Assembly (NCBI GenBank): GCA_022701365.1
Contig: JAKUHH010000290.1
Location: 186,001 to 250,000, forward strand
Length of the DNA: 64,000 bases
Source of the DNA: Mycocentrospora acerina
Taxonomy: Eukaryota; Ascomycota; Dothideomycetes; Pleosporales
Direction: 5' to 3'
The stretch's first letter is position 1. Every line of letters starts with the position of its first letter. A model generated the notes under the pieces. The model worked only from the letters and a program-made list of their open reading frames with translations, made no database searches and was not told the origin of the DNA. Below, piece after piece: positions 1-10,559 of the stretch. Both the position numbers and the translations under genes were made by a program.

Positions 1-1262
1 GTTCCAACTGCATCTTGCAATCAAAACGCCACTTTCCTAGCCGAGTCTAAAATTTAGCACGCCCTGTGTTGTATCGGCGTCTATCATTTAGCCTCGCGCA
101 GCAAGTCTCTCTCTTTCACACCGCTGTTTACTATCAGCGAGCAATGACGACATTCTTAGTTCCTATAGATACCCCATGCACGTTCACATCGACATTTAAT
201 GTAAATGTAGAGTATTTTTATGTATATATGCGCATCCCTTAGACAAGCAATCACGGTTGCCTTCATTCTCTACCTCGGCTTTAACGCAATCGTTCAAGCA
301 ACATCCAATGAGCGACTGTACCGCCATTTAATTCCGCTTAGCCTCGTTTCATTCTGTTTCAACCCATTAATCGGCCAAGTCTCCCGACAACGGACCGCGC
401 ATTCCAGAAACCCCTAGAACGTCGTGTTCCCATGCGCCGGCTCCTGTCAGATGCACAAAAGAGAAGGTCGTCACATTGCGGAAGGAAGCGCGGATACGAG
501 GGGGATCGTCAGGGTAGACGGAAGACTAGTGCAACACTAGCGTGTAGGGTGTCGTCTGTCCTAGGTGGGAAATGACTCGCCGAGCGAGCTTTGCCCGAGA
601 TCTACAAACAAGACGTGATGGTTTTTTCTATCAACGCAAATCGGCAAAAAAACATACAACAGCGGGGATTCGCCAGTGGTCACCCACCTGACTACTAGTC
701 CGCCGGTACGTTGCTTAAATAGGGCTGAGCGAACGGGAAGCCTTGTTTTCACTTGCACGATCGGCAGAAAGACCCTTAATTTTACTGTAATCAGTAATCA
801 AGGCTCACAGAACAGGGACCTGTTTTTGGATAATATTGCTCACTCTAAAGATATAAATACGTGTATACACTATTGAATGACGTAGCTTTTTACTTCGCCA
901 CAATTAGCTCAACTTTGCAGCGTTATTTTTACTTTCTCAGTCTTCTTACAGTTAGATAGAATTCATGCGATAAATGCAATCCCTCATTGTAGCAGTCCAC
1001 TCAAGTATTTTCAATTCAGCGTAAGCGCCTTGACGAGCAAGTGACATGGTTGAACTCGCCACATAAATTGCCAAGATCATCTAAAGTCAGGTGATGTTTA
1101 CACTTAAGACAAATTAAAAAGGCTTGGCAATTTAGGCGCTAACTATCCCCTGAGTTGTCACGCAGTTTCTAACGTCGCATACTTCTCAAGACCCATAGTG
1201 ATCACCCGTGGATCTGACTTAACGCCCTACTATCCCCACGATCCTGTCGGACGCTTGAAGCG
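1..1262. other. Intergenic, no supported gene
   Basis: I see no convincing gene here. Short open frames of about 65 codons exist on both strands, but they lack a recognisable domain, splice partners or protein-like composition. The stretch may hold the upstream region of the kinase-like gene that follows. Confidence 0.5.
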
Positions 1263-2096
1263 TTGCGACGACTCATGGATGCCATCCTGGGCATAAGCCG
1301 CCTTAGAGCTCTTCTTGCCAGACTCCTCGTAAACCTCAAAGCCAAACAATCACCCCGCAGCGATTCGCCAAACGCATTACAGTTTCTCGCAACTGGTAAA
1401 TCCGGGATTATATACGAGATTGACCACAACAGAGTACTAAAAGAGTTTCACGAGAGGAGCGACGGCGAAATCGAACGCCAAGTGTATGAACATCTCGGAT
1501 CACATCATAACATCGTAAAGCTGCTAGAAATACGTACAGACGGCTCTCTAGTTCTTGAGAGAGGCAAATCCCTTCGAATGATTTGCAGTACTACTACACA
1601 CGAAATTCCATTAAAAAAGAAAGTTCACTGGCTAAGACACGCAGCCCGAGGCTATCAATATCTACATACCCGTAATATTATCCACGGCGACGTTGGATGC
1701 AATAATCTTGTCCTCGCGAAAGATGGTCGAGTGAAGTTAATAGACTTTGAGGGCTGTAGCTTCAATGGTGGACCAGCTGGCTCCTGTTACGAATGGTTCA
1801 GCTACCGTCCATCAGAGCCTGGAGTGACTCGAGGGACTGATATATTTGCATTTGGATGTGTAATGTACGAAGTTTTGACTGGCGAACCACCGTACAACGA
1901 ATTTAAAACAATGGATGATCCGTATACGCACGTTGAAGAGCTATATAATAATAATCAGTTCCCTGATGTAACCAATCTTCCCTTAGGTTATGTTATAGAT
2001 GGTTGCTGGCACGATAGATTCAGCTCCATGGACGAGGTTCTTCAAGAATTAAAGGCATTTTGTTATAAGTCATCAAATTCAAAGAGCAGGTCTTAG
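1263..2096 (+). CDS. Protein kinase-like protein (HGD / DFE variant)
   Basis: This is an intronless 277-aa protein with a protein kinase fold. A degenerate glycine loop (ATGKSGIIYEI) lies near residue 43, followed by the ATP-anchoring lysine K60 (VLKEF), a catalytic loop HGDVGCNN (141-148) with Asp143 and Asn148, and DFE (161-163) where DFG is usual. The helix-F motif GTDIFAFGCVMYE starts at 191. Asp161 of the metal-binding motif is kept, so activity is possible, but HGD for HRD and DFE for DFG mark a divergent kinase. The protein is little more than the kinase core and has no signal peptide or membrane segment. Met5 (position 1275) is an alternative start. The substrate is unknown. Confidence 0.8.
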   Translation: MRRLMDAILGISRLRALLARLLVNLKAKQSPRSDSPNALQFLATGKSGIIYEIDHNRVLKEFHERSDGEIERQVYEHLGSHHNIVKLLEIRTDGSLVLERGKSLRMICSTTTHEIPLKKKVHWLRHAARGYQYLHTRNIIHGDVGCNNLVLAKDGRVKLIDFEGCSFNGGPAGSCYEWFSYRPSEPGVTRGTDIFAFGCVMYEVLTGEPPYNEFKTMDDPYTHVEELYNNNQFPDVTNLPLGYVIDGCWHDRFSSMDEVLQELKAFCYKSSNSKSRS

Positions 2097-2272
2097 AGAG
2101 TTTTCCACAATAGCAATTGCATCTCCCTATGCTATAGCCCAAAAAATTGTATTAGCTATCGCAACTTCTTAGTCTATTTGAGCCCTATCTTTTCTTTGTC
2201 ATACCCAGCTTACACTATCAAGTTGTTCACATCTGGCTATAACACACCATCGTATCTAGATTACTAGCATTC

Positions 2273-2593
2273 CTATCTACTGATGTCCACCTGCTGAATA
2301 TAAACAACTGCTACCTTGTGACAGGATAGATGCTTGCTTACCCAATAGGTTTTGTAGATTTCAACTGAAATGCCTGAATCACGGCATGCTGGACATGGAC
2401 CCCCTTTCCGAGATGGAAGCTGATCTAGGCTCGTGTCGCGCGTTGGAGATTCACAAGGCAAACCTGGCTTCGGCGATTGAAGACATCTTTTTCGTAGGCG
2501 CGTCTCTATTTTGTGTTGTGGTTGCTTTGTGCACTCTCTTTGAACAGCACGAGTAACACCAAAAGAGCACATAGCTAGAACTCGTGTCCACAA
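2273..2593 (-). CDS. Small hypothetical protein with a CPAC motif (uncertain)
   Basis: This is an open frame of up to 106 aa. The C-terminal half carries Cys pairs (PCPACRDSG and others) of the kind seen in short zinc-binding fungal proteins. Position 2545, inside the frame, is an alternative start. An overlapping frame at 2451-2666 is also open and begins with a Cys-rich stretch, so the real gene may be spliced from both. No family is recognised. Confidence 0.3.
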   Translation of the reverse strand: MWTRVLAMCSFGVTRAVQRECTKQPQHKIETRLRKRCLQSPKPGLPCESPTRDTSLDQLPSRKGGPCPACRDSGISVEIYKTYWVSKHLSCHKVAVVYIQQVDISR

Positions 2594-2979
2594 AACTGGA
2601 CGGAGGACAGAATAACCGATATAAAGTTGTCGTGTTAAGTTGATGAGGGCAAGTGACCCCGCACATGTGGCGGTGTAGATACCCTCAAAATGTGCTTAGT
2701 AAGAGCGTTTTTTGCTTTCGTCTCACTTACTAAATAACGGATAATGCAAGACTACGATCCTTTGTACGCTTTAACATTGAAAAGCTGATCGATTGAAATC
2801 AAACAAGAACTACCTATTTCGTACCCTGCTTTGTCCCTGCGCTTGAAATCTTTCACATTGCAGCTTATATAGTACCTAAGATCCATCTCTATTTTCAACT
2901 ACTTTGCTTCTGTTGCTTAAGAAGTTGCTCATTGTAAAGAATTTCCTTAGCACTATACTAGACGATGTTGGTAGGCCTG

Positions 2980-3819
2980 CTATGTTATTACCCAACCCTT
3001 GTAACGGTAGTATTCGTGAAGGGGGACAATGTAAACAGTTAAGTCTGTAAGATCCTCAAGGCTGAACATATATGTTGGTGCCATTTTATACAAGTGTAGC
3101 TTAACCATTCCTAAGTGGCAGAGCTCGACAGATCGCAACACTCCAAATCGCGGAGCTACGCTATTCGATGGTGAAAGTACTGCAATTGGACAGTCGAGCA
3201 ACTGAATTAGTGACTCTTGCATAAAGCGATCCCTCTCCATTACTTCTATGTTCTGCAAGGCCAGTGCTTTAATTCTAACAAGTAGGTCCTGAGCAACTAC
3301 TCGCATGAATTGATTTTGATCTTGATTGCACCATTCACTGACCATGCACATGAACTCAAACAGCGTTAAGTTGTAAAACCCAGGCTCTTCTTCTACAAGA
3401 TGAAAATTTTCTCTTTTAATGTCGTGCCAGAACTCTACTTGATGACGACTTAGACGTAGTCTACCATTTGCTGATAAACACAATCCTTCGTAGTTGAGTT
3501 GCGTTTTTAGGCATTTTAATGATATCGAAGCGCACGTTGGAAAGTGAATGCTGCCCTCGCTTTGTGTTGTGCTTGCAGGGGATAAGGTGAACAGAGATGT
3601 AGTACTACTTCTAGTAGGGATTTTGTTGCTTGAAGTGACAAGGTTTTGGTAACTTGATGTTTGATCTGGGAATGCAGGGACCATTGGCACATGTTCAGGC
3701 TGAGGCAATGTAGCAGTAACAGCTGTGTTGTCTGATGTGATGCTGGAGTACGTGTATCCTAGTGGAATATGTTCAGATTGAGAATTCCGTGGATAAGTAT
3801 ACATGATAGAAGAAGACAT
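2980..3819 (-). CDS. Hypothetical protein, 279 aa
   Basis: This single-exon gene is not one I recognise. The first 100 residues are rich in Ser, Thr and Pro and look disordered. From about residue 110 the sequence looks folded, with regular alternation of hydrophobic residues, several Cys and a final segment rich in aromatic residues. There is no signal peptide and no membrane segment. An array of the 8-bp GCACCTAT repeat lies about 230 bp upstream of its start, the same relation seen for the unrelated gene at 7983-8741. A role in DNA or protein binding would be a guess. Confidence 0.6.
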   Translation of the reverse strand: MSSSIMYTYPRNSQSEHIPLGYTYSSITSDNTAVTATLPQPEHVPMVPAFPDQTSSYQNLVTSSNKIPTRSSTTSLFTLSPASTTQSEGSIHFPTCASISLKCLKTQLNYEGLCLSANGRLRLSRHQVEFWHDIKRENFHLVEEEPGFYNLTLFEFMCMVSEWCNQDQNQFMRVVAQDLLVRIKALALQNIEVMERDRFMQESLIQLLDCPIAVLSPSNSVAPRFGVLRSVELCHLGMVKLHLYKMAPTYMFSLEDLTDLTVYIVPLHEYYRYKGWVIT

Positions 3820-4052
3820 CTTGATAAAACTAGAGATTCTGTAAAGAGCGTGCTAAAAAAGGTAGAAGATATTGCAGTTATTTGACTACAGATTAAAAGC
3901 AACATGACTTGAGCGTTCCTGCTATCTTTTATTAGCAGGAAAAAAGCATCCAGGATTTACAAATGGTGGACATGGTTGTTAAGCGACAACATCTTGACAT
4001 ACTCAAAAGCAATTGAAACCCTGTTCTTTAGCGGCATAGCTAAGTGGTAGTT

Positions 4053-4149
4053 GTACACCTGCCCAGGTGCCTATGCACCTATGCACCTATGCACCTATGC
4101 ACCTATGCACCTATGCACCTATGCACCTGTGCACCTATGCACCTATGCA
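4053..4149. repeat. 8-bp minisatellite GCACCTAT, short copy (about 10 units)
   Basis: A leader with inverted arms (CACCTG-CC-CAGGTG) is followed by about ten units of GCACCTAT, one of them changed to GCACCTGT. The 20-bp leader matches base for base the leader of the much longer array at 8852-9281. After the last unit the flanks are unrelated. Confidence 0.95.
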
Positions 4150-4271
4150 GAATGTTGAACGAATGAATTCCCCTTTTAGTGTAGTTGCCTGCGTGAGGGA
4201 GTATAGAAGTGTGAATATGAACATGAAGCTTTCCTAGCAAAACGTCGCTACTGAGTTTTCTTGTCTATGCC

Positions 4272-4616
4272 ATGCGTCGATTCGTTTCATTCTTGTTTTG
4301 CCAATCTTCGACGGGGAAGCGACCAAGTATTCGCAGTGCTTTCCAACAGCAAGTTAGCGACATTATTCAGGAGGTTGATGAAATTGTTCAACTCAATGCG
4401 GATGGCGCTGTTCCTCTAACCATGTGCCAAACCGCCATATCCGAAGCTGTACCACTCAACATCTCGAATTTTCACGCTCAAGCTCCAAAATCTACAGCAG
4501 ATCGAATCAGAAATAAGAGTTCGCCACGTCTTCTGAAATTTATGAAGGGTCTCAACAGGGTCTTTCAGAAAGATGCGGTCTCAATTGTACCATCGAATCA
4601 GAAGCCAAAGAATTAG
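4272..4616 (+). CDS. Hypothetical protein, 114 aa
   Basis: This short single-exon frame is not recognised. It is basic, with a possible amphipathic helix around residues 25-45 (repeated V/I-D/E patterns) and a Lys/Arg-rich end. There is no signal peptide. It lies between the short minisatellite and the broken DUF3435 gene, so it may be a remnant or a small cargo gene. Confidence 0.4.
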   Translation: MRRFVSFLFCQSSTGKRPSIRSAFQQQVSDIIQEVDEIVQLNADGAVPLTMCQTAISEAVPLNISNFHAQAPKSTADRIRNKSSPRLLKFMKGLNRVFQKDAVSIVPSNQKPKN

Positions 4617-4921
4617 CCCGATGTCTACTGTTTAAAGATCTGATCTGGTTGCGCAGCAAGCGATTTTTTGCAGATATAAACACATAACTTGATGCGCGAC
4701 ATTTGGATTGAACATACAGTTAGCAGGGAACTGAAAAACAGAAACTGGCATGGCCGCCTCTAGACAGTTCTGTGTATCTGGTTGCAAATATTATGGCAGT
4801 GGTGGAGGATTACCGTTTTGCGTTTACGGTTATCTTTAGGTCGCTGCAACATAAAAGTACGATCAATAAATCCTAGTAACTAAATACAAATTTCAACCTG
4901 TCCTTTGTAACTTATATCAAG

Positions 4922-6813
4922 ATGCCTTCACAAATAATTCCATTCGATTTCAATGCGCTACCTTCTCGTCAAGCTCATGAATTCCAACCTCGTAGATCCC
5001 AGTTAAATACGCCAGACCTACACAATATCTTCTCGTTCATCTGGGCGAAAGATCCACATAACTACGATCACCCAAGATACCGCATTCAAGTTGCTCTTAT
5101 TCTTCTTCTCTATTTCCACCTTGGACTCCATCCGAGAGCAGCTTTAAGCGAAGGATTCTATTATGGAGATACTAAGCTGTTGTTCACACGCTACGAAGGT
5201 ACTATGCGAGTTGTGCTTCTTATTAATTTAAAGAGCCGCAAACGATTTCCGAACTCTGTTCGGTGGGCAGGGTAAGCGCTACGTGTATAAATAGATGCTA
5301 AATTTGCTTATTAAGACACAGGAGAACAATGATTTTAGTGGATGATCCATTTAACCGCCATATGTGCCCTGTCACCCTGTTCCTAGCGCTCGCCATAGCC
5401 GACGGCTCTCTTGAGGACTTGCATATGCGTCCGTGCGGTGATCTGACCACCCCTCGTCTACCTGATTGGCCAAGTTGGCTGCACGTCCCTTATTTGGCTA
5501 ATGCTATCCACCTACCTATCATACGGCGAACGGGAAACAGGTCACGAATGCTGTCATCATGCGCTATGAAGTCCTCGACGCTTGACAAGATGATGCAAGG
5601 GCAGGTTGAGAGAGCCGAGCATGTCCACACTTTTGCAATCATTGTGCACGACGTCAGAAAAGCTACGCAACGAGAAAAAAGACGTGAGTGCGCTTGAAGC
5701 CTTCTGTATACTTCGCTGATCAAGACCAGGTATCTCCTGTAGTATTTCTTCTGATACATCAAGCATACTAAGCCCACTGTCAGATAGATCACTACCGCTT
5801 CTGATTGGGAGGAATCAAGGACCAGTCGTGTATCAACTGCTACAATCAGAGCTTGTCATTCAATCTGATAGGTCTAGGGAAAAAGATGAGTTTCAAATAA
5901 AATCTCCTTATCCGCTTTCGAAGCTCATGGAGATCCAATTGAAGTATGACCTCACGAGATCAAGAATCGTCTCCCATCTTTACGGACCACTTTTTGCGAA
6001 CAGCGATGTTCTCCAGACACTACAATTATTTGCAGAGGCAGCAAGTCCTGTTTCATATGAACCTTACTTCGCAGATGCTATACCAGATACAAATGGCCTG
6101 TGTCCAAGATGCGGCACAAGGCTTCCACGGTAAGCTAAGCACATACGTAAAAGTCATCTTAATCTAATCTTTTTAGAATCCCGATGAAGTTGCACTTGTT
6201 AAAGTGTACCCAAGCAAGCAAGAATGATAGGGCTGAGAGCGAGCTCACAGCAGTACTAATAGAGAGCGGCTTATGTTGCAAGTGGGGACTGTGCACCAGC
6301 GGACCCTTCGAGACTGCAGAATTAGCTGCGGCTCACATGAGTGATCATCTGAGTACAAAGCCGCTTAGATGTCAATGGGGCTTGTGCACTTATGTAGCAA
6401 CCGAAATCATAGAGCTGCATATACACCTCAGCAGAGTCCACAGCGCTCATACGCAGGCAACTGTGCCAACGCGAGCAAGGTTCTGCTTTGAGTGTGGAGT
6501 CTGGCTGCTGAGTGAGGTTGATTGGACTTCGCACGCCACGTACCACACGAGATATCCTAGCCTTGTTTACGGCCCAATCATCGTCGACGGTCTTCTTGCA
6601 GCCCCTCGTCGATGCCCGTACTGCATGGAGAACGGGATGTTTCTACAGATGGAGAATCACACTCATTATCTAGAGCATGTTCATGATCACATACAGAAGG
6701 CAGTCGAAAAAGAGGGAATATCGCAGTGCCCGCATCATTCGTGCGAGCGTATTAATTTCAGGATGCGGGACTTGACCCATCATTTTAAGGTCGTCCATGG
6801 AATACCCCTTTGA
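4922..6813 (+). pseudogene. DUF3435 tyrosine recombinase with zinc-finger tail, broken copy
   Basis: The parts follow the order of the intact gene at 41771-44468. Exon 4922-5271 has the central DUF3435 region with the first catalytic Arg (GLHPRAAL). After intron 5272-5321, exon 2 continues (RHMCPVTLFLALAIADG) to about 5600. There the frame decays into stops: the Y-x-x-R box and the GH...Y box with the nucleophilic tyrosine cannot be found. A tail resumes at 5828-6133 (ending in a CPRC pair) and, after an intron at about 6132-6177, at 6184-6813 with several C2H2-like fingers and the ending HGIPL. The first N-terminal exon seen in the intact copy is also missing. As it stands it cannot encode a working recombinase. 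It points rightward, towards the intact copy. Confidence 0.85.
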
Positions 6814-7009
6814 TGAGAGTTACGTGAATCTAATTAGATAGCCTTGTTAATTCATCATAATTAGAAGGACCTCAAAAGGCGGTGTGAGCTCAGGCATCGT
6901 TTGCCTTACGGATTGCACAGCAGCACTGAGGCTGAGAATAACGCTGCTGTTTTTGTCCTATATAGTCGCCCTCTAACGCTGTTTCAAATTTGCACGATCA
7001 CCGGTCAAA

Positions 7010-7363
7010 ATGCCAAGAATCGTATACCTTGTCAAATGCACAGACCATTGCAACAACGCTGCCCCTCCAGCCACGTCATGCTTCACCTTACAAAATCTCA
7101 TTGCTCCTAAGGAACCGCGCTCTCGCCGCAAAATGGCGTCCACGACAAGCAGCGAAAATATACATTTTCTACGAAGCGCCGCGCTAGCAGACCATGTAAA
7201 TCAGCTACGAGGTGACCACTTCACACGATTTATGTCGAACGTCCAGACAAACGACCCAGAACCTACGATATTTGATATTTCTATGCACAAAGAAATAGAA
7301 AATAACGTAAAAAATATATACAATGTACAGCTGCCTGATAACAGGAAAGATAAACCTCGCTAA
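7010..7363 (+). CDS. Hypothetical protein, up to 117 aa (uncertain)
   Basis: This is an open frame with an internal Met at 7133 that would give a 76-aa protein. The second half (from MASTTSSEN) looks protein-like, with acidic and Asn-rich segments. The next open stretch starts 6 bp after its stop in another frame, so the two may be halves of one decayed gene. I tried to join them with an intron and found none in frame. Confidence 0.3.
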   Translation: MPRIVYLVKCTDHCNNAAPPATSCFTLQNLIAPKEPRSRRKMASTTSSENIHFLRSAALADHVNQLRGDHFTRFMSNVQTNDPEPTIFDISMHKEIENNVKNIYNVQLPDNRKDKPR

Positions 7364-7368
7364 CAAAA

Positions 7369-7836
7369 GTGAAGGACAGAGAATTCGCGTTTTCCTACGG
7401 GGCTGTTCTGACGCCCGGACAGTCTGCAAAGTTTGGCGGACTATTCTCCTACATCACTGTTTTTCTCGATAAAGCAGACAACCTGCAATATACCATTGGA
7501 AACGTAGAAAACGCATATGACAGTTGCGACGCAATTAGCGCCCACGATGAACCATTGCTTGTCAAGGTTAACTCTGGCAGGCTAGCGGTGATGGTCTTTG
7601 CCTTTCAAAACAGCCGATGAGGAATCAGCCGTTCCAAGGACCTGGAACTATGGTGTTGGGAAGGCCCAAATATTCGGTTATCGGCTCTACGTTTTGCGCA
7701 TATGTGTTGCCGTACGCCTGAACATAACCGCCCTCAGCGTGGGTATATCCTAGCCTTTGAGAAAGGCCAACTGCTTGGCTTGGATACTCCATCCCACGAA
7801 CAAGGCTACCATTATGAGTTTCAGCAGATTGTGTAA
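7369..7836 (+). pseudogene. Hypothetical ORF interrupted by an in-frame TGA
   Basis: A reading frame runs from 7369 (no ATG at its head) to a TAA at 7834-7836 and is broken only by TGA at 7618-7620. Both sides look protein-like: 83 codons before the stop, with GAVLTPGQSAKFGG and DAISAHDEP, and 71 codons after it, with DLELWCWEG and GYILAFEKGQLLGLD. The simplest reading is a gene inactivated by a nonsense change, perhaps also truncated at the start. The family is unknown. Confidence 0.5.
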
Positions 7837-7982
7837 AGTCTTGTGGAAATCTAGAGTACGTCTTCTCGTTGACATTGGCTGCCTGGAGACTTTGGGGCTC
7901 AAGCCCTTTGTCAAGTCGTTTAGGATATCGGTAGGAGATTGTGTCTTAATCCGATTAGCGTTTGAAAGTGTTCATATACATT

Positions 7983-8741
7983 TCATTCCTCACTGATGTC
8001 TTCATCTAGCTCACTAGCTTTCCTTCTTCTACTCCCTTGGCTCTGCTCTTGCTCTTGTTCTTGTGTATCAATATGATTAGGGGGGCGCGGCAATTCTTTC
8101 TCTTGGGCGGCCGATACGGAGAAAAAATCTATATTCTCACCATCCAAGCGTTCCTGCACGAGATATCTGAAGAAGGCGCCAGCGTCCGCAAGATCTTGTC
8201 CATATTTGTTAAACATCGTTTCAAACTCTTTCTTATCAATCTCTTGCTTGCCTCCTAGAGTCAGTAGGAGAAGGATATCCTTCTGTGGTTTTGACAGGAT
8301 CTGAAGGTCCGGGAGCTCGATTGAGGCTGGCAGTTTCGTAAGCCGATCTTTTTGGCGCCGACTACAATTCCTCAAAAACGTGCGTTCTTTCCTTGATGCA
8401 ACTGCTGCTTTGTATGAATAACAATCTACTATGTCTTGAATGTTCCAGCGACTTTTATACCATAAGGCCTTTTGTATTTCTATACGACTCTTCTGAATCT
8501 TCTCCAGCGTATTTGTCCTCAGATCGTTGACCGCGTGCCATAGCTTAGGTTCGTGACCAGCTACCGCGTTACTCATGACGACGAACTTCTCGCTAATGGT
8601 CTGCTGAATTCTGTCTTGTAAAGCGATCAAGGACGACGCGTTACATTGCGATAAGTCTTCCGCCGATGCTTCTAGGAGTGTCTGGACAGCATTGCTTACG
8701 TGATCTTGGGAACGATGGTTTTGAGAATTAGCTGTTTCCAT
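7983..8741 (-). CDS. Hypothetical helical protein, 252 aa
   Basis: I chose Met at 8741 (METANSQ) because the 48 codons upstream run into poor composition next to the repeat array. The product is mostly helical and charged. Residues 20-110 look like coiled coil or helical bundle, there is a basic stretch in the middle (RNCSRRQKDR), and the end is Gln/Glu-rich (QEQEQEQSQ) and then acidic. There is no signal peptide or membrane segment. The long GCACCTAT array starts about 110 bp upstream of this start. The function is not known. Confidence 0.6.
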   Translation of the reverse strand: METANSQNHRSQDHVSNAVQTLLEASAEDLSQCNASSLIALQDRIQQTISEKFVVMSNAVAGHEPKLWHAVNDLRTNTLEKIQKSRIEIQKALWYKSRWNIQDIVDCYSYKAAVASRKERTFLRNCSRRQKDRLTKLPASIELPDLQILSKPQKDILLLLTLGGKQEIDKKEFETMFNKYGQDLADAGAFFRYLVQERLDGENIDFFSVSAAQEKELPRPPNHIDTQEQEQEQSQGSRRRKASELDEDISEE

Positions 8742-8851
8742 TGTTACAATAAGATGATGAGTAATACGAGTAGCTGTATAATAGCACGTGAGAAAAGAGA
8801 AAAGAGAAAAGGCTTGGTTTGCCGTGGGGGCGGGATCAGCTTCATTTATGT

Positions 8852-9281
8852 GTACACCTGCCCAGGTGCCCATGCACCTATGCACCTATGCACCTATGCA
8901 CCTATGCACCTATGCACCTATGCACCTATGCACCTATGCACCTATGCACCTATGCACCTATGCACCTATGCACCTATGCACCTATGCACCTATGCACCTA
9001 TGCACCTATGCACCTATGCACCTATGCACCTATGCACCTATGCACCTATGCACCTATGCACCTATGCACCTATGCACCTATGCACCTATGCACCTATGCA
9101 CCTATGCACCTATGCACCTATGCACCTATGCACCTATGCACCTATGCACCTATGCACCTATGCACCTATGCACCTATGCACCTATGCACCTATGCACCTA
9201 TGCACCTATGCACCTATGCACCTATGCACCTATGCACCTATGCACCTATGCGCCCATGCACCTGTGCACCTGTGCACCTAA
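8852..9281. repeat. 8-bp minisatellite GCACCTAT, long array (about 50 units)
   Basis: The same 20-bp leader as at 4.05 kb (arms CACCTG/CAGGTG) is followed by about 46 near-perfect units of GCACCTAT and then about five degenerate ones (GCGCCCAT, GCACCTGT, GCACCTAA). Because the unit is 8 bp, every frame on the plus strand reads through it as a repeating eight-residue peptide. The long open frames at 8700-9319 are therefore artefacts. Such purity implies recent expansion, or an assembler-sized estimate of copy number. Confidence 0.97.
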
Positions 9282-9442
9282 GCGCATGTTCAGGCGGGTT
9301 GGCTAAGACAAGGGTATGATTGGCATAATTTTTACGCCACAGCGAACAGGCTCACACCCATGTAAATTGGGTTACAGTCTGTTCCAATCTGTTGTGATAT
9401 ATAACTACATAGAAACGTCATGTTCTCTTCTCAGTACCCAAA

Positions 9443-10386
9443 ATGGAGCCTTACAAAGTCTTTTCTATCACTGGCTCTTCAGTATTCATCACCAATCGAA
9501 TGGTGTTTGGAATTATTTATCTCCTTTTGCGAATTCGAGGTCTCAAAACTGTTGCTAAGACAGAATACCTGAAATTTTGTTGTCCTGTTCTTCCATCTAT
9601 ACTGGCACTATGTTTCGACTTTGTTGGTATTCTGCCTGCAGCAAACATGAACATTGCAACTTCGTGTATTCTAACAATCAGCGATCAGGTAAGTAGCGGA
9701 AATTACATGTATAATTTGATTACCATCTAACTAGAAAAAAGTCAATCCTCTTCTCGGGCTGGCAGTTTTATTGTGTGATGTTTATCAGCATCGCTTCTAG
9801 CGTTCCAGCAATGGTTCTCAACAAGTCAGTACACGATCAGGCCTTGAGGATTTACCTAAATTAGCATTAGTTGGATCCCATATCTTGTCTATTTTATCTT
9901 AATGTCGATAATATATGCTTGTTATAGTTACCAGACAACAATCAAAGCCAGAGATGACGGCACGTCTCCTGGTGCAACCCTTGTTGAAAAGATGATGAAT
10001 TCAGCAATTAAGTGGGTATTCACTGCTTTCATATTTGCAGCTATCGTACTGGTGGCTCTTGGCTCTGTCGTCCCACGCATGAAACTTTGGTTCCAATATT
10101 ACCCCCTGGTAAGCTGTCCCCACATTTTCTTTATCAACGTAACTAAACCTGACAGATCTTGATACTCCTTCATGAAGGATTCGCATCATCCTGGTCAATA
10201 TTCAAGCCCTCTTGGCAGTCAAACCCGATCTCTGCTTTGGGCAAAGCATTTCGAAGGGGAGATCTGGTTGCCACAACCCTGGGTCAACCTGCAGCAGGCA
10301 ATTTTTCCTTGTCTGGCTCTTCAGTAGATAAAGAGTCTGTCGATGACGAGACTTCGCTTAGTGTATTTGAAAAATGGGACGTTTAG
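9443..10386 (+). CDS. Multi-pass membrane protein, 267 aa, function unknown
   Basis: Four exons can be joined in frame: 9443-9688, 9742-9824, 9865-10108 and 10156-10386 (804 nt). The introns are 40-53 bp with GT-AG ends and CTAAC- or CTGAC-like branch points. The product has about six hydrophobic segments. Clear ones include a helix near residue 60, FSGWQFYCVMFISIASSV, IPYLVYFILMSIIYACY, and WVFTAFIFAAIVLVALG. The tail is soluble and Ser-rich. The layout resembles the RTA1-like or rhodopsin-like fungal membrane proteins, but no signature motif decides it. Confidence 0.65.
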
Positions 10387-10559
10387 TTTGCCCAATGTTG
10401 GCTGCTGCACCCTGTTATTGTTTTTCTAAGAAGACTTATGTGCAATCAAGTGAAGTTCCTGCTGCAGCCGAAATATTTTACTAGATCAAGGCTAGGCGCT
10501 GCGGTATAGATAAGTTGCGAATACTACTAAAAGGTTGCGCAAGCTGTAATTCTCTCCTC

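Noticed and set aside
4053..4149. Telomere-like repeat
   Set aside because: The unit GCACCTAT is not the fungal TTAGGG type and the arrays are internal.
8852..9281. CRISPR-like array
   Set aside because: The units are 8 bp with no spacers, and the genome is fungal.
8700..9319. Three overlapping long ORFs with a repeating eight-residue peptide
   Set aside because: They arise from the 8-bp array, which is open in every plus-strand frame; there is no other coding evidence.
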